Positions 9,422 to 18,414 of a stretch of DNA of 64,000 bases are shown here, piece by piece. The translations under genes were made by a program, and so were the position numbers. The notes beneath the pieces were generated by a model. It saw only the letters and a list, made by a program, of their open reading frames with translations, made no database searches and was not told where the DNA came from. Location of the stretch: positions 2,919,001 to 2,983,000 of the forward strand of contig NZ_CP133782.1 in NCBI RefSeq assembly GCF_034351645.1. The letters are read 5' to 3'. Origin of the DNA: Pseudomonas sp. DC1.2. GTDB taxonomy: Bacteria > Pseudomonadota > Gammaproteobacteria > Pseudomonadales > Pseudomonadaceae. The first letter of the stretch is position 1. Each line of letters starts with the position of its first letter.

Positions 9422-10762
9422 TTATTTCACGGTTTCAGGACGAACGTGGCGGGCGGCAAACATTAAGGCGCCGGATAAAAAGCAAGGTATCGCACCGAAG
9501 TACAGGGCGGACGTCTGCCAGTCGCCGCCCGCAGAAAGCACCTGGGTGGCGCCAAAACCTGCGACCACGGCACCCAGTGGCCCCATGGCATGGATGATTG
9601 CGCCGCCGGTGGCGCGGATGCTGGTGGGGAAACTTTCGCTAATGAAGAACAGCGCCGCCGAGTAAGGACCGATCAGGAAAAACAGCCCCAAGCTATATAG
9701 ACCGACCACCGTCGGCATGTTACTTGGCCCGTACAGCATGCCGGCAAAGGCCAGCCCGCCGAGCATCCAACCCAAGCCAATCACGTTGCGGCGGCCGATT
9801 TTGTCGCCCATCCAGCCGTGGCTCAGGTAGCCGCAGTAGCCGACCAAATTGGACAGCACCAGAATGATCAGCGAGTTCTCGAAAGAGACGTGGTGTACGC
9901 TCACGATCACCGACGTACCCAATACGCTGAACACCTGAATCGCCGCCCAGTTCAGCAGGATGGCTGCGCCGATCACCAGGGTTGCGCGGCGCGAGGAGCC
10001 ACGGAAAGCAGCAGCCACTCCGGCCTTGCTGTGCTCGTCGTAATCCACGCCATAGGTGCTGGCGACCGCTTGGGCCTCACTGATCTCACCGCGTTTACGT
10101 AACTGAGTGATGCGCTGATGGATCTGGAACTGCGGGCTCTCCTTGAGCTTGCGCGCCATGATTGCAATCACAATGGCCGGGATGGCCGCAAAGATGAAGC
10201 ACCCCTGCCAACCGATGATCGGCAGCAGCACCGCCGTCAGACCGGCTGCGATCAAGGCGCCAACCGGCCAGCCGCCCTGCACCAGGCTGTAAATGAAGCC
10301 CCGGCGTTTAGCCAGTTTCGGGTCATCCGACGCCGCGTACAGCTCACTCAGGTAAGTCGCGTTCACCGTCTCCTCCGCATAACCCAGCCCGCCGAGGGAG
10401 CGGATAAGAATCAGCGGCGACTTGCCCCATGACCCGCCGATAGCCGTCAGGGCTGAACAAATTGCCGAGCCACTGACCGTGAAGATGATGCCCATGCGCC
10501 GCCCCAGTCGATCCACCAATGGACCAATGGCCAGCGCCACCACCGCGGTTCCCACGGCCACCCACGTGGCGATTTGCGCTTGCTCAATCTCGTTCCAGCC
10601 AAAATGCCGGCCGATTTCCGGCAGCAAGGTGCCGAACAAAATGAAGTCATACACTGCAAAAACCCAGGCAAAAAAGGCAATCCAGGTCGCGAACCGCACT
10701 TGGGCCGGGGTCAATTGCTGGGGCTTCCAGCCAGCCAGGTCGAGCTTGTTATAGATAGACAT
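9422..10762 (-). CDS. MFS transporter (metabolite:H+ symporter type)
   Basis: 446 residues from [14 protein letters not shown], with about 12 membrane helices. Loop 2-3 carries [11 protein letters not shown] and the mid-protein loop [13 protein letters not shown], both MFS signatures. [18 protein letters not shown] resembles sugar-acid and aromatic-acid symporters. It probably imports the imide/amide or acid substrate of the operon. The longer frame upstream (to 10864) overlaps the imidase gene and has no good ribosome site. Confidence 0.88.
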   Translation of the reverse strand: MSIYNKLDLAGWKPQQLTPAQVRFATWIAFFAWVFAVYDFILFGTLLPEIGRHFGWNEIEQAQIATWVAVGTAVVALAIGPLVDRLGRRMGIIFTVSGSAICSALTAIGGSWGKSPLILIRSLGGLGYAEETVNATYLSELYAASDDPKLAKRRGFIYSLVQGGWPVGALIAAGLTAVLLPIIGWQGCFIFAAIPAIVIAIMARKLKESPQFQIHQRITQLRKRGEISEAQAVASTYGVDYDEHSKAGVAAAFRGSSRRATLVIGAAILLNWAAIQVFSVLGTSVIVSVHHVSFENSLIILVLSNLVGYCGYLSHGWMGDKIGRRNVIGLGWMLGGLAFAGMLYGPSNMPTVVGLYSLGLFFLIGPYSAALFFISESFPTSIRATGGAIIHAMGPLGAVVAGFGATQVLSAGGDWQTSALYFGAIPCFLSGALMFAARHVRPETVK

Positions 10763-10790
10763 GAATCGCGCCTCGATAAGGTTGCAGTGC

Positions 10791-11672
10791 TCAGCCGTTG
10801 CGTGGGCTGCGGCGGATAAAGTCATCGGCAATTTCGTCGAAGGTGACGAAGCGCACGCCGGCATGGCTCTGGATGTGTTCGATCAAGCGTTCCAGCATCA
10901 GCAGCACTTGCGGGCGACCGGAGACATCGGGGTGAATGGTCATGGTAAATACCGCGTGCTCATGCTCGCGATAGACCCAGTCGAACTGGTCACGCCACAT
11001 TTCTTCGAGGTGCCTGGGGTTGACGAACCCATGGCTATTGGGTGCTTTTTTGATAAACATCATTGGCGGCAGATCGTCGAGGTACCAGTTGGCCGGAATC
11101 TCTACCAGATCGGTTTCCTGCCCTCGCACCAACGGCTTCATCCACGTGTCGGGGTGCTGGCTGTAATCGATTTTGGTCCAGCTGTCGCCGACCCTTACGT
11201 AGTAAGGATGAAAGTCGTTGTGCATCAAGCTGTGGTCATACTTGATACCTTTTTTCAGCAGTAACTCGTTGGTCACCTTGCTGAACTCCCACCAGGGCGC
11301 GACGTAACCCGTTGGGCGCTTACCAGTCACTTGGGTGATCAGTTCGATGGATTTATCGAGGACGATTTCTTCCTGCTCCGCGGTCATCGCAATCGGGTTT
11401 TCATGGCTATAGCCATGTACACCGATCTCGTGGCCGGCGTCGGCAACGGCCTTCATCTGTTCAGGGAAGGTTTCCATCGAATGCCCTGGAATAAACCAGG
11501 TGGTCCGCAAGCCGTAGCGTTCAAACAATTTAAGCAAGCGTGGCGCCCCTATCTCGCCGGCGAACAGCCCACGGGAGATGTCGTCCGGTGAGTCTTCACC
11601 GCCATAGGACCCAAGCCAGCCGGCCACCGCGTCTACATCGACACCAAATGCACAGAGAATTTCTTTAGCCAT
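10791..11672 (-). CDS. Polysaccharide-deacetylase-fold hydrolase, probable cyclic imide hydrolase
   Basis: 293 residues. The NodB-type metal site is visible: Asp14 in FGVDVDA, and His86 and His90 in [12 protein letters not shown]. No signal peptide is present, so it is cytosolic. The known P. putida imidase of this fold is also 293 residues, and the adjacent gene is an amidase of the type that could hydrolyse the resulting half-amide. Allantoinase PuuE and peptidoglycan deacetylases share the fold, so the imidase call rests on fold, length and context. RBS GGAGG is well placed. Confidence 0.75.
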   Translation of the reverse strand: MAKEILCAFGVDVDAVAGWLGSYGGEDSPDDISRGLFAGEIGAPRLLKLFERYGLRTTWFIPGHSMETFPEQMKAVADAGHEIGVHGYSHENPIAMTAEQEEIVLDKSIELITQVTGKRPTGYVAPWWEFSKVTNELLLKKGIKYDHSLMHNDFHPYYVRVGDSWTKIDYSQHPDTWMKPLVRGQETDLVEIPANWYLDDLPPMMFIKKAPNSHGFVNPRHLEEMWRDQFDWVYREHEHAVFTMTIHPDVSGRPQVLLMLERLIEHIQSHAGVRFVTFDEIADDFIRRSPRNG

Positions 11673-11726
11673 TAGCGGCCTCCAGTGACTGCTTATTGTT
11701 GGAGAAAATTAAAGCGTTATGACCCA

Positions 11727-13088
11727 TCAGATGCGTTGCAGCGCCGCCTCCACCGCCAGCGCGGCACGCAACAAACGCGCGTCGTTGCTTTGAGGCAGGC
11801 TCAGTAGCAGGCTGGTGGGCAAACCTTGGGCATCGCGACCGCTGGGTAAGGCGACGCCGGGCATGTCCAGCAGGCTCCCCGGCATGGTCAGGCGCAGGGT
11901 GGCGAGGTTGGTCTGCACAAAAAGGTTGTCATCCGTTTCCAGTGGCGCCAAAGGGGGGGCCACATGCGCCACGGTGGGGGTAATCAGCGCGGCGCCGTCC
12001 AGTTCATCCAGCAGTTGCTGTTGCAGCAATAGCCGCGCTTCGTAGAGTTTGAGCAACTGGTCGGCGGGCATCTGGCGTGCGCTCTCCAGCCGTCGACGCA
12101 CGCGGGGGTCCAGGCGCTGGGCGGCGTCGCTGTCGAGCAGCGGCCTATGCAGGGCGAACGCTTCGGCAGCACCGAGCCAGCCGAACGCCTGAGTCAACTG
12201 CAAGGTGGCCTGAAAAGCATTGAGCGGGCGCAACTGCACCAACGCTCCAGCGTCCTGCAAGCATCCAACAGCGATCAGCAGGTTGTCGCGTACCGCGGGT
12301 TGGATAGCCGGGTCGTCCAGCAACGTCGTATCGACCCAAAAATGTTGCCCCGCCAGGCTGCGCACGGGCGGCGCCTGACGCGGATCGCGCCCATGCAGCA
12401 GCTCATCGATCATCCAGGCATCGCGCACGCTACGGGTCAGTGGTCCCAGACTGTCGAGGGTATGTGCCAGCGGGAATAGACCCTCGCGGCTGTAACGCCG
12501 CGTGCTGCTGCGAAAGCCCACCAAGCCGTTGAAAGCAGCGGGAATACGGATCGAGCCGGCCGTGTCTGTGCCCATGGCGATGGGCACTATTGCCGCGGCT
12601 ACGGCCACGGCGGAACCCGCTGACGAACCGCCGGGGATGCGCGGTTGTACATCGCTGTGAGGATTGATCGGCGTCCCAAAATGCGGATTAAGCCCGAGCC
12701 CGGAATAGGCAAACTCACTTAAGTTAGTCTTGCCAACATTAACCATCCCCGCACGTGTGAGTAACCCCACACTGTGGGCGTCAAGCAACGCGGGCTGTCC
12801 GTCACGACGGACTTGCGCGCCGGCCGTTGTGACGCTGCCCGCGACATCGAACAGATCCTTCCACGCAACCGGTACTCCGTCGAACAGGCTCAACGGTTGC
12901 CCAGCACGCCAACGCGCGGCAGACGCTTGCGCCTCACGTCGGGCCCTGTCCGAGCACAGCGCGATAAACACGTGCGCTGAACGTCCCGCCTGCTCCAGCG
13001 TCTGTTCCAGCACTTGGACCGGATCAGTGCGGCGAGCTGCAAACGCTCCCGCCAAGGCGGTGGCATCAACCAACATAGAGGGGGTCAT
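11727..13088 (-). CDS. Amidase-signature hydrolase (half-amidase candidate)
   Basis: 453 residues from MTPSMLVDATALAGAF. Residues for the Ser-cisSer-Lys triad are present: Lys in VAWKDLFDVAG, and the serines in GGSSAGSAVAVAA and GTDTAGSIRIPA. The full amidase-signature core (about 60-230) is intact. It is the first gene of a minus-strand operon whose next gene is the imidase-like enzyme, suggesting the sequence imide to half-amide to dicarboxylate plus ammonia. GatA-like tRNA amidotransferase is excluded by context and lack of gatB. AtzE/biuret-type amidases are alternatives. Confidence 0.85.
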   Translation of the reverse strand: MTPSMLVDATALAGAFAARRTDPVQVLEQTLEQAGRSAHVFIALCSDRARREAQASAARWRAGQPLSLFDGVPVAWKDLFDVAGSVTTAGAQVRRDGQPALLDAHSVGLLTRAGMVNVGKTNLSEFAYSGLGLNPHFGTPINPHSDVQPRIPGGSSAGSAVAVAAAIVPIAMGTDTAGSIRIPAAFNGLVGFRSSTRRYSREGLFPLAHTLDSLGPLTRSVRDAWMIDELLHGRDPRQAPPVRSLAGQHFWVDTTLLDDPAIQPAVRDNLLIAVGCLQDAGALVQLRPLNAFQATLQLTQAFGWLGAAEAFALHRPLLDSDAAQRLDPRVRRRLESARQMPADQLLKLYEARLLLQQQLLDELDGAALITPTVAHVAPPLAPLETDDNLFVQTNLATLRLTMPGSLLDMPGVALPSGRDAQGLPTSLLLSLPQSNDARLLRAALAVEAALQRI

Positions 13089-13435
13089 GGGACGACACTC
13101 CAGAATTCTCATAAAACGTATATATTAATAAAATATACATTTTATACAGAGCATGTTCCGTGCCACCTGCTTCGTCAGCAGGTGCGAATGTTGCGCTAAA
13201 ACCTCGGACGTTCCCCAGTGATTATTGAAATAGACAGATCGCTGAGCTGAGCGCACCGTGCGAGCCAATGCCCACCTCTAATAATGTATCTTTTAATCCA
13301 ATGTACATTTTGGTGCAGAAACGTAACAGCTCCCCTGATTAAGCCCCAGGACAGGGCAGAAAAACGTGGTGCGCAGTGACACTCGCCAACTGTGAGAGAA
13401 TTCCCGGCCATCGCTGCCAACACCCAGAGGAATAG
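13089..13435. promoter_or_regulatory. Divergent control region of amidase operon and gntR-type gene
   Basis: AT-rich for this genome. It holds several related ATGTA(T/C) half-sites: ATATACATTTTATAC at 13133-13147, AATGTAT at 13083+200 (13283-13289 region) and ATGTACATT at 13301-13309. These are plausible operators for the adjacent GntR/FCD regulator. No gene is visible. Confidence 0.4.
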
Positions 13436-14437
13436 ATGAAAGCAGTCTCCGCCGAGGCCCCGCGCACCGCGTCGCGTTACGCGATGATTTATCAGGTCTT
13501 ACGCGACGCAATCATCCAGGGCACAGCGTTGCAAGGCCTGGTATTGCTGGAAGCGCCTTTGGCCGACCTGTTCGGCACCAGTCGAGTGCCGGTGCGCAGA
13601 GCCCTTCACCTCTTGTACGAGGAAGCGTTGATCAGTCGCTTCGACGGCCGCGGCTACCTGATTAACCCTCAGGGCATTGAGATCGAACCGCTGCGCTTGC
13701 CCTTGAGTGCTGAGCACCTCGGTTTGGAAACTGGCGAAGAACGGGTCGACACACGGCCACTGGGCGAGCGTATCTACGAAGAGATTGGTGCGGCGCTGTC
13801 GACCTGTATCGCCTTCGGCCATTACCGCCTCGACGAACAGGCCGCCGCCCAGCATTACGGCGTTAGCCGTGCCGTCGTGCGTGAGGCGCTGATGCGCCTG
13901 AGGGATCGTGGGCTGGTGGAAAAGGAGCCCTATTCGCAATGGCTGGCAGGACCGTTGACCGCGCGCGAAGTCACTGAAGACTATGAACTGCGCGCCTGCC
14001 TTGAGCCCGAAGCCCTGCGCCTGAGTGCGCCGGCGCTGGACCGTGAGCGGCTAGAGGCAATGCTGCAACGAGTCTTACAAGCGCAGCAGGCCGAACATTG
14101 CAGCCTGGAAGAGATAGAGCGCATTGAGGAAGACTTGCATCAGCAGTGCCTGGATGGCTTGCAGAATCGCAAAATGGCCGCGCTGATTCGCCAAGCTCAG
14201 AGCCCGATGATCATCAACCGCATTTTTTATCAGTTGCTGGGCATAGGTGCCGATCAGGCGATGCTTGCCGAACACCGCCTGATTCTGGAGTTGCTGCTGC
14301 ACGGCGCCTTCGATGCCGCGGCCCTGAACCTCAAGGAACATTTGCAGCGCTCGCGGCAAAGGATGTTGCAGCGCTTGAAGGTGTTGTCGGTGGTTCCGGA
14401 GCCTTCATTGCCGGGGTTTCTCAGCAAAATCAGCTGA
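13436..14437 (+). CDS. GntR/FCD-type regulator with two winged-helix domains
   Basis: 333 residues. A first GntR-like wHTH spans about 10-78 (YQVLRDAIIQG..LADLFGTSRVPVRRALHLL) and a second about 108-172 (GERIYEEIGAAL..AAQHYGVSRAVVREALMRLRDRGLV). An FCD-like all-helical ligand domain follows (about 180-315, EDYELRACLEPEALRL). Normal FadR/GntR proteins have a single wHTH, so the duplication is unusual. It is divergent from the amidase-imidase operon and most likely controls it in response to a carboxylate intermediate. Confidence 0.85.
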   Translation: MKAVSAEAPRTASRYAMIYQVLRDAIIQGTALQGLVLLEAPLADLFGTSRVPVRRALHLLYEEALISRFDGRGYLINPQGIEIEPLRLPLSAEHLGLETGEERVDTRPLGERIYEEIGAALSTCIAFGHYRLDEQAAAQHYGVSRAVVREALMRLRDRGLVEKEPYSQWLAGPLTAREVTEDYELRACLEPEALRLSAPALDRERLEAMLQRVLQAQQAEHCSLEEIERIEEDLHQQCLDGLQNRKMAALIRQAQSPMIINRIFYQLLGIGADQAMLAEHRLILELLLHGAFDAAALNLKEHLQRSRQRMLQRLKVLSVVPEPSLPGFLSKIS

Positions 14438-14535
14438 CACAGGAACGCTGCTCGCTCACCCGCTAAAGCAAAGACGCCGCGCCGAATTAATAACTGCCTG
14501 TGAATTGACCAGAAGCAGCCGGGGTTTTGAACACG

Positions 14536-14558
14536 ATAAAAAAAGCGGCCGAGGCCGC
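14536..14558 (-). terminator. Terminator of the mop gene
   Basis: GCGGCC-GA-GGCCGC hairpin (14545-14558) with seven A immediately to its left, forming a T-tail on the minus strand. It lies 27 nt past the stop of the small molybdate-binding protein gene. Confidence 0.7.
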
Positions 14559-14585
14559 CTGTCTTCAATATCAAATCGTGCTATT

Positions 14586-14801
14586 TCAAAGCTTGGCGAT
14601 CGAGACTTCGGTGGATTTGACGAAGGCAATGACCTCGCTACCCACTCTCAACTCCAGATCGCGTACTGAACGGGTGGTAATCACCGACGTCACAATGCCG
14701 GAGGCGGTTTGCACATCGATTTCGGAGACCACCTCGCCTTGGACTATTTCCTTGATGACGCCCTTGAACTGATTTCGAACGTTGATCGCTTTGATGGTCA
14801 T
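14586..14801 (-). CDS. Mop-type molybdate-binding TOBE protein
   Basis: 71 residues from MTIKAINVRNQFKGVIKEI, a single TOBE/Mop domain (GVIKEIVQGEVVSEIDVQT, SVITTRSVRDLELRVGSEV). Such molbindins store or buffer molybdate or tungstate in the cytosol as oligomers. The start is set by AGGAAG upstream; an 18-codon extension has no support. The gene stands alone with its own terminator. A link with moeA-moaB at 27.5 kb is possible but not shown. Confidence 0.88.
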   Translation of the reverse strand: MTIKAINVRNQFKGVIKEIVQGEVVSEIDVQTASGIVTSVITTRSVRDLELRVGSEVIAFVKSTEVSIAKL

Positions 14802-14995
14802 GACGAGGCTTCCTGTCTTGGAGTGGGCACTTGAGCACACAGTGCAGGCCTTCAAAATGCACGTTCCGAGACAACATCAAAAGGAATAAATAACGATTTA
14901 TATATTCCTTTTGGAAATAACAAAGCAAGCCTGGTCAAGACCTTAAACTGATACCCGCCGTGATGTCTGGAGCGTCATCAGCCAAAACGAATAAC

Positions 14996-15406
14996 CTACG
15001 ATCCTGTCTCGTTTTTCATCCTGCGTTGCAAATCCAATGTGGTGCTGATCAGCCGGGTAAGGATTGTTAAAACTTCCATAATTTGCGGATTTTCGAGCCG
15101 TTTGGGCAATGTATCCAGCGCGCACAATGTGCCGAAAAAAGTACCGTCTGCAAAAATGATAGGTAAAGAAATATAGCTTTCAAAACCATGGTGTTTAGGC
15201 AAAGGATGCTGCGCAAAAACAGGATCGAAGCTGGCATGTTCAATCACTATCGCCTTTCGATGGATGCGCAGTTCATTACACAATGTCGTTTCAATTAAAA
15301 GCTCATCGCCCTTTTCAATTCCAAAATGCAACTCGTCATGTACGGCGCACGCTATCCAGTGGCTGTCAGTCACTTTAGCGATTGCGGCGAAGCGCATATC
15401 TGTCAA
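14996..15406 (-). CDS. GAF-domain protein, probably a sensor fragment
   Basis: 136 residues covering most of a GAF domain (HWIACAVHDELHFGIEKGDELLIETTLCNELR, GFESYISLPIIFADGTFFGTLCALD). These modules usually sit in front of histidine kinase or cyclase domains, and nothing follows here. The frame stays open 27 codons further upstream with GAF-like sequence. A perfect AGGAGG lies five bases before an ATT codon (15485-15487), so an ATT start giving 163 residues is possible. It may equally be a truncated relic. Confidence 0.6.
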   Translation of the reverse strand: MTDMRFAAIAKVTDSHWIACAVHDELHFGIEKGDELLIETTLCNELRIHRKAIVIEHASFDPVFAQHPLPKHHGFESYISLPIIFADGTFFGTLCALDTLPKRLENPQIMEVLTILTRLISTTLDLQRRMKNETGS

Positions 15407-15498
15407 ACGAGTGACCAGTCTTAAAATGTTAGAAGTTGCCTCTATTTCAGCAATCGCAGAGACTTCCTCATCCGTAAGATTATTAATACTGACCTCCT

Positions 15499-16728
15499 CT
15501 AACTTCTACGATAAAAATAAAGGTAACCACACCCTGTTGCCCTTGATCCGTCATACGCATTAATCAACCGGAAACCGGTGAAAATGTCAACGGACATCCT
15601 GGCGTGTGAGCAAAAATAGAAGCACTCCCGCCATACGGCCCGCAAGCACACAGGGCCTGACGCGCAGGTGTGCGGACGACGTGTATACAAGAGAGAAACG
15701 CCGTTAGCATCAGTGACCTGTCGCGACTGACTGCTGCTGGTGATCACACGCGGAGTGATCAGTACGATCAGCTCAGTTCGGTCCTTGGACTTGCTGGTAT
15801 TGCCGAACAGCCAGCGTAAGCCGGGGATTTTTCCGAGGTACGGCACTGCGCTCACACTCCCGGCGTTGTCTTGTTTGATCAGTCCACCGAGCAGCACGGT
15901 CTGGCCACTTTGTACGGCAACCTGAGTCGAAACCGAGCGTGTTGAAATACGCGGCTTAGTTTGGGTCGTGGTGGTAGGCGTTTCTGCATCGCTGACTTGC
16001 TGTTGAATATCCATGTACACCAAACCGCCCGGATTGATGCGGGGTACTACATCCAGAATGACGCCCGTTTGCACATATTCAACGCTGCTCAGGGTGGTGT
16101 CGGAGTTACTGATATTAACCGTGGTCTGACTGATAGGAATATTGTCATCCACCTGAATCTGCGCCGGTTGGTTGTTCATTACTACCAGCGATGGTGCTGA
16201 CACTACTTGTGTACGGCCGTTGGTTTCCAACGCATTTAAGGCCACCTGCAAGTTAGCACTGACAAAGGAATAGAGCAGCGAGTCGTTCCCCAGGCCCGCA
16301 CCGCCGCCACCCGATGCGCCCTGGCTACCCGACGCGTTGGCGACCGTGGTGCTGGAAGAGTGACCGGCCAGTCGCCCCAAATACCATTGAACCCCCAAGT
16401 CCAGTTCACCAGTGCGTTTGACCTCCAGAATGCGCGTCTCGATCTGCACTTGCAGCGGCGGATAGTCTAGACGCTTGATCGCCGATTCGATTCCCTTCCA
16501 CTGCACAGGACGCGTGCGCACCGACAACTGGTTGCTACTTTTTTGCGCGGTGATGCGCGTGCCCGCATCAAAACTTTTGGCGGTGTTGTCGCCGGCGGCA
16601 TCCTGATCGGCGGTGTCGGCCTCCTCGCTGCCCTCGCTTGAGCTGTCGAGCGACGCGTCCGAGTCTGCTTGTTCGTCATCGGCATTTTCGCGGTTGCCAC
16701 CATCAACGATCCCGCCCGCGCTCGTCAC
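15499..16728 (-). pseudogene. Truncated type II secretion secretin (GspD-like)
   Basis: The frame encodes the end of the N3 domain (AGTRITAQKSSNQLSVRTRP) and most of the secretin domain (QVQIETRILEVKRTGELDLG, VSAPSLVVMNNQPAQIQV, VAVQSGQTVLLGGLIKQDN, GLRWLFG, TELIVLITPRVI). The signal peptide, N0-N2 domains and all other gsp genes are absent. After SSSQSRQVTDA (about 15725) the C-terminal 75 residues are unrelated, so the 3' end is also lost. The LGGLIKQDN motif is T2SS-like, so this is not the hrcC of the nearby hrp locus. Confidence 0.8.
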
Positions 16729-17254
16729 TTACTGACAAACGATGCGCAATGGGTACTGAGCGATTATCCGGATTTTCTGACGCCTCCGGCACACAGGAGC
16801 CAGCCATGAACGACTGGAAACAGCGATTGGTAGCTGTCGAATTGATGGCACAGGCAAGTTCGTCAGCGGCTCTGCGTTGTGGGGCATCGCCCTCTCTTAG
16901 CTGCACGACGCTCAAACAGTGGTAGCCGCTATCGCTTACCCCGCGCTCGGCTACAGGCCACACTTTCTATTTTTATAACCTGAATAAAACCGGTAGAAAG
17001 CAAACCATGAGTACACGCTAAACGTTAGAAAAAAGTTTTCAGCCGAAGAATTTATCCGCACAAATTACGCCTTGAAAAAGCGACGTGCATCATCAGCCTG
17101 CTCATTGAATGTCACTAATAAAACGTTCATCGACGAGCACATTGCCAAGCCTGACATGATCGGATTTATAGCCCTTGGCGAATTGGCCAAGGGCTTAACC
17201 CCGTTAATGATCGTTGAACGGTATTACCCGCAATCGCGTCGAGTGACGGTGATA
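16729..17254. other. Gene-poor stretch with short coupled frames
   Basis: On the plus strand a frame ending ...WVLSDYPDFLTPPAHRSQP stops at an ATGA that also starts a 39-codon frame MNDWKQRLVAVELMAQ (16806), preceded by AGGAG. Both look like fragments of an older operon but match nothing I can name. The rest up to the avrB stop is AT-richer and shows no gene. Confidence 0.35.
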
Positions 17255-18241
17255 TCAAATACGCTCGAGAAAACCTTCGTACTTTTTGACAAAGTCTTTT
17301 AACGGCAGAGTAAGCGCCTCCAGATCGGGCACGATACCGTGTTTCATAGGCGCGAGGTCCATGCCTCTCGCCTGAGCGATCGAGCGTACACAGAGTTCCG
17401 TTTTGGCGGCACTTCCACGCTTGTCCGGCATGGCATGCGCCATCCACCAGTGAATTTCCGCTAGCGTTTTCAGCGCTCGCGCATCCGAGACGGTCGCGTC
17501 GGTCGCCTGCGCATAAAGCGTTTCAACATGCTGCATGATTTGCGGCACATATTCAGCACTCGTGTGAGACATCAAGTTCGGCTCGCCTAAATCCCTAAGC
17601 CTTCGGTTTCGCAACCCTACGTAGGGCTCTGCCATCCGGTTGGCATGGTGATCGGTACTTATGGAGAGTCGAGTAAGAGGAATGCGTTCCCCGTCGATTT
17701 CCCCACTGAAACGAAACACCTGCTGTTTCGGGAGAAAATCTGCGCCGCGCTCCATTTCGCCATCTTTGCGATGTGCGAATTTGTATTTTATATAGTCGTA
17801 CTGTTCCGCCAACGGCGTGGCGTACTGTCGATAAGCATTAGGGTTACGAGGACTAAGAAACTTATCGGCATCCAGTCCAGCCCGGGATCCTCGCCACTCA
17901 CGAGCTTCATTCCAAAGCGCATGAAAACTGCCGATATTTGCAGTGGCAATTTCCGCGCCCAACGCTCGGCTTTTATTGTAGAAAGATTGGCCGTACTCCA
18001 TTTGTTGAGGAACATCATCTTGATTGAAGTGCGGATCTGGCCAACGAGCAACACCCACCAACGCCTGTTGATACTGCATTAACCGGCTTGGCTGCGGCCC
18101 CTGAAGTTCTCCATACCGAGGCGATCTGGCCCGGTGTTGTACCGGCGACGACTCGGCCCTTAAATGAGCTGGAGAGTTTAACTGCGATGAGCGAAAGCTC
18201 TCCGAAGAGATGACAGACGCTTTTGAAGATACGCAACCCAT
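17255..18241 (-). CDS. avrB: AvrB-family type III effector
   Basis: 328 residues (P. syringae AvrB is about 321). It begins MGCVSSK, the N-myristoylation signal that targets AvrB to the plant plasma membrane. Conserved blocks are YQQALVGVARWPD, SFYNKSRALGAEI, FHALWNEAREWR, and HWWMAHAMPDKRGSAAKTE with Arg275 matching the RIN4-contacting Arg266. GIVPDLEAL has Asp306 matching nucleotide-binding Asp297, and Thr142 in ATPL matches Thr125. AvrB modifies the plant guard protein RIN4. The gene lies next to hrpK on the same strand. No good hrp box precedes it. Confidence 0.92.
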   Translation of the reverse strand: MGCVSSKASVISSESFRSSQLNSPAHLRAESSPVQHRARSPRYGELQGPQPSRLMQYQQALVGVARWPDPHFNQDDVPQQMEYGQSFYNKSRALGAEIATANIGSFHALWNEAREWRGSRAGLDADKFLSPRNPNAYRQYATPLAEQYDYIKYKFAHRKDGEMERGADFLPKQQVFRFSGEIDGERIPLTRLSISTDHHANRMAEPYVGLRNRRLRDLGEPNLMSHTSAEYVPQIMQHVETLYAQATDATVSDARALKTLAEIHWWMAHAMPDKRGSAAKTELCVRSIAQARGMDLAPMKHGIVPDLEALTLPLKDFVKKYEGFLERI

Positions 18242-18414
18242 TCGAATACCCTACTTTCGATTAATGAGTGATGAGGCGTGATACCGTTCTGAAACTTGCA
18301 ATAACGCCTTGTTTTTTTACAGCGTAAATGGCCACGCACACGCTCTTTTATAGCGTCGTATGCGGTCACCAGATTTTTAAGGAAAGGGGCATCAGCCCCG
18401 ATTCTTTTCGACAG

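Noticed and set aside
15499..16728. HrcC secretin of the hrp system
   Set aside because: The sequence carries T2SS-type motifs (LGGLIKQDN, ITPRVI) rather than those of type III HrcC.
17072..17302. A 76-codon plus-strand frame overlapping the avrB 3' end
   Set aside because: No recognisable domain, and it overlaps the conserved C-terminus of the AvrB homologue.
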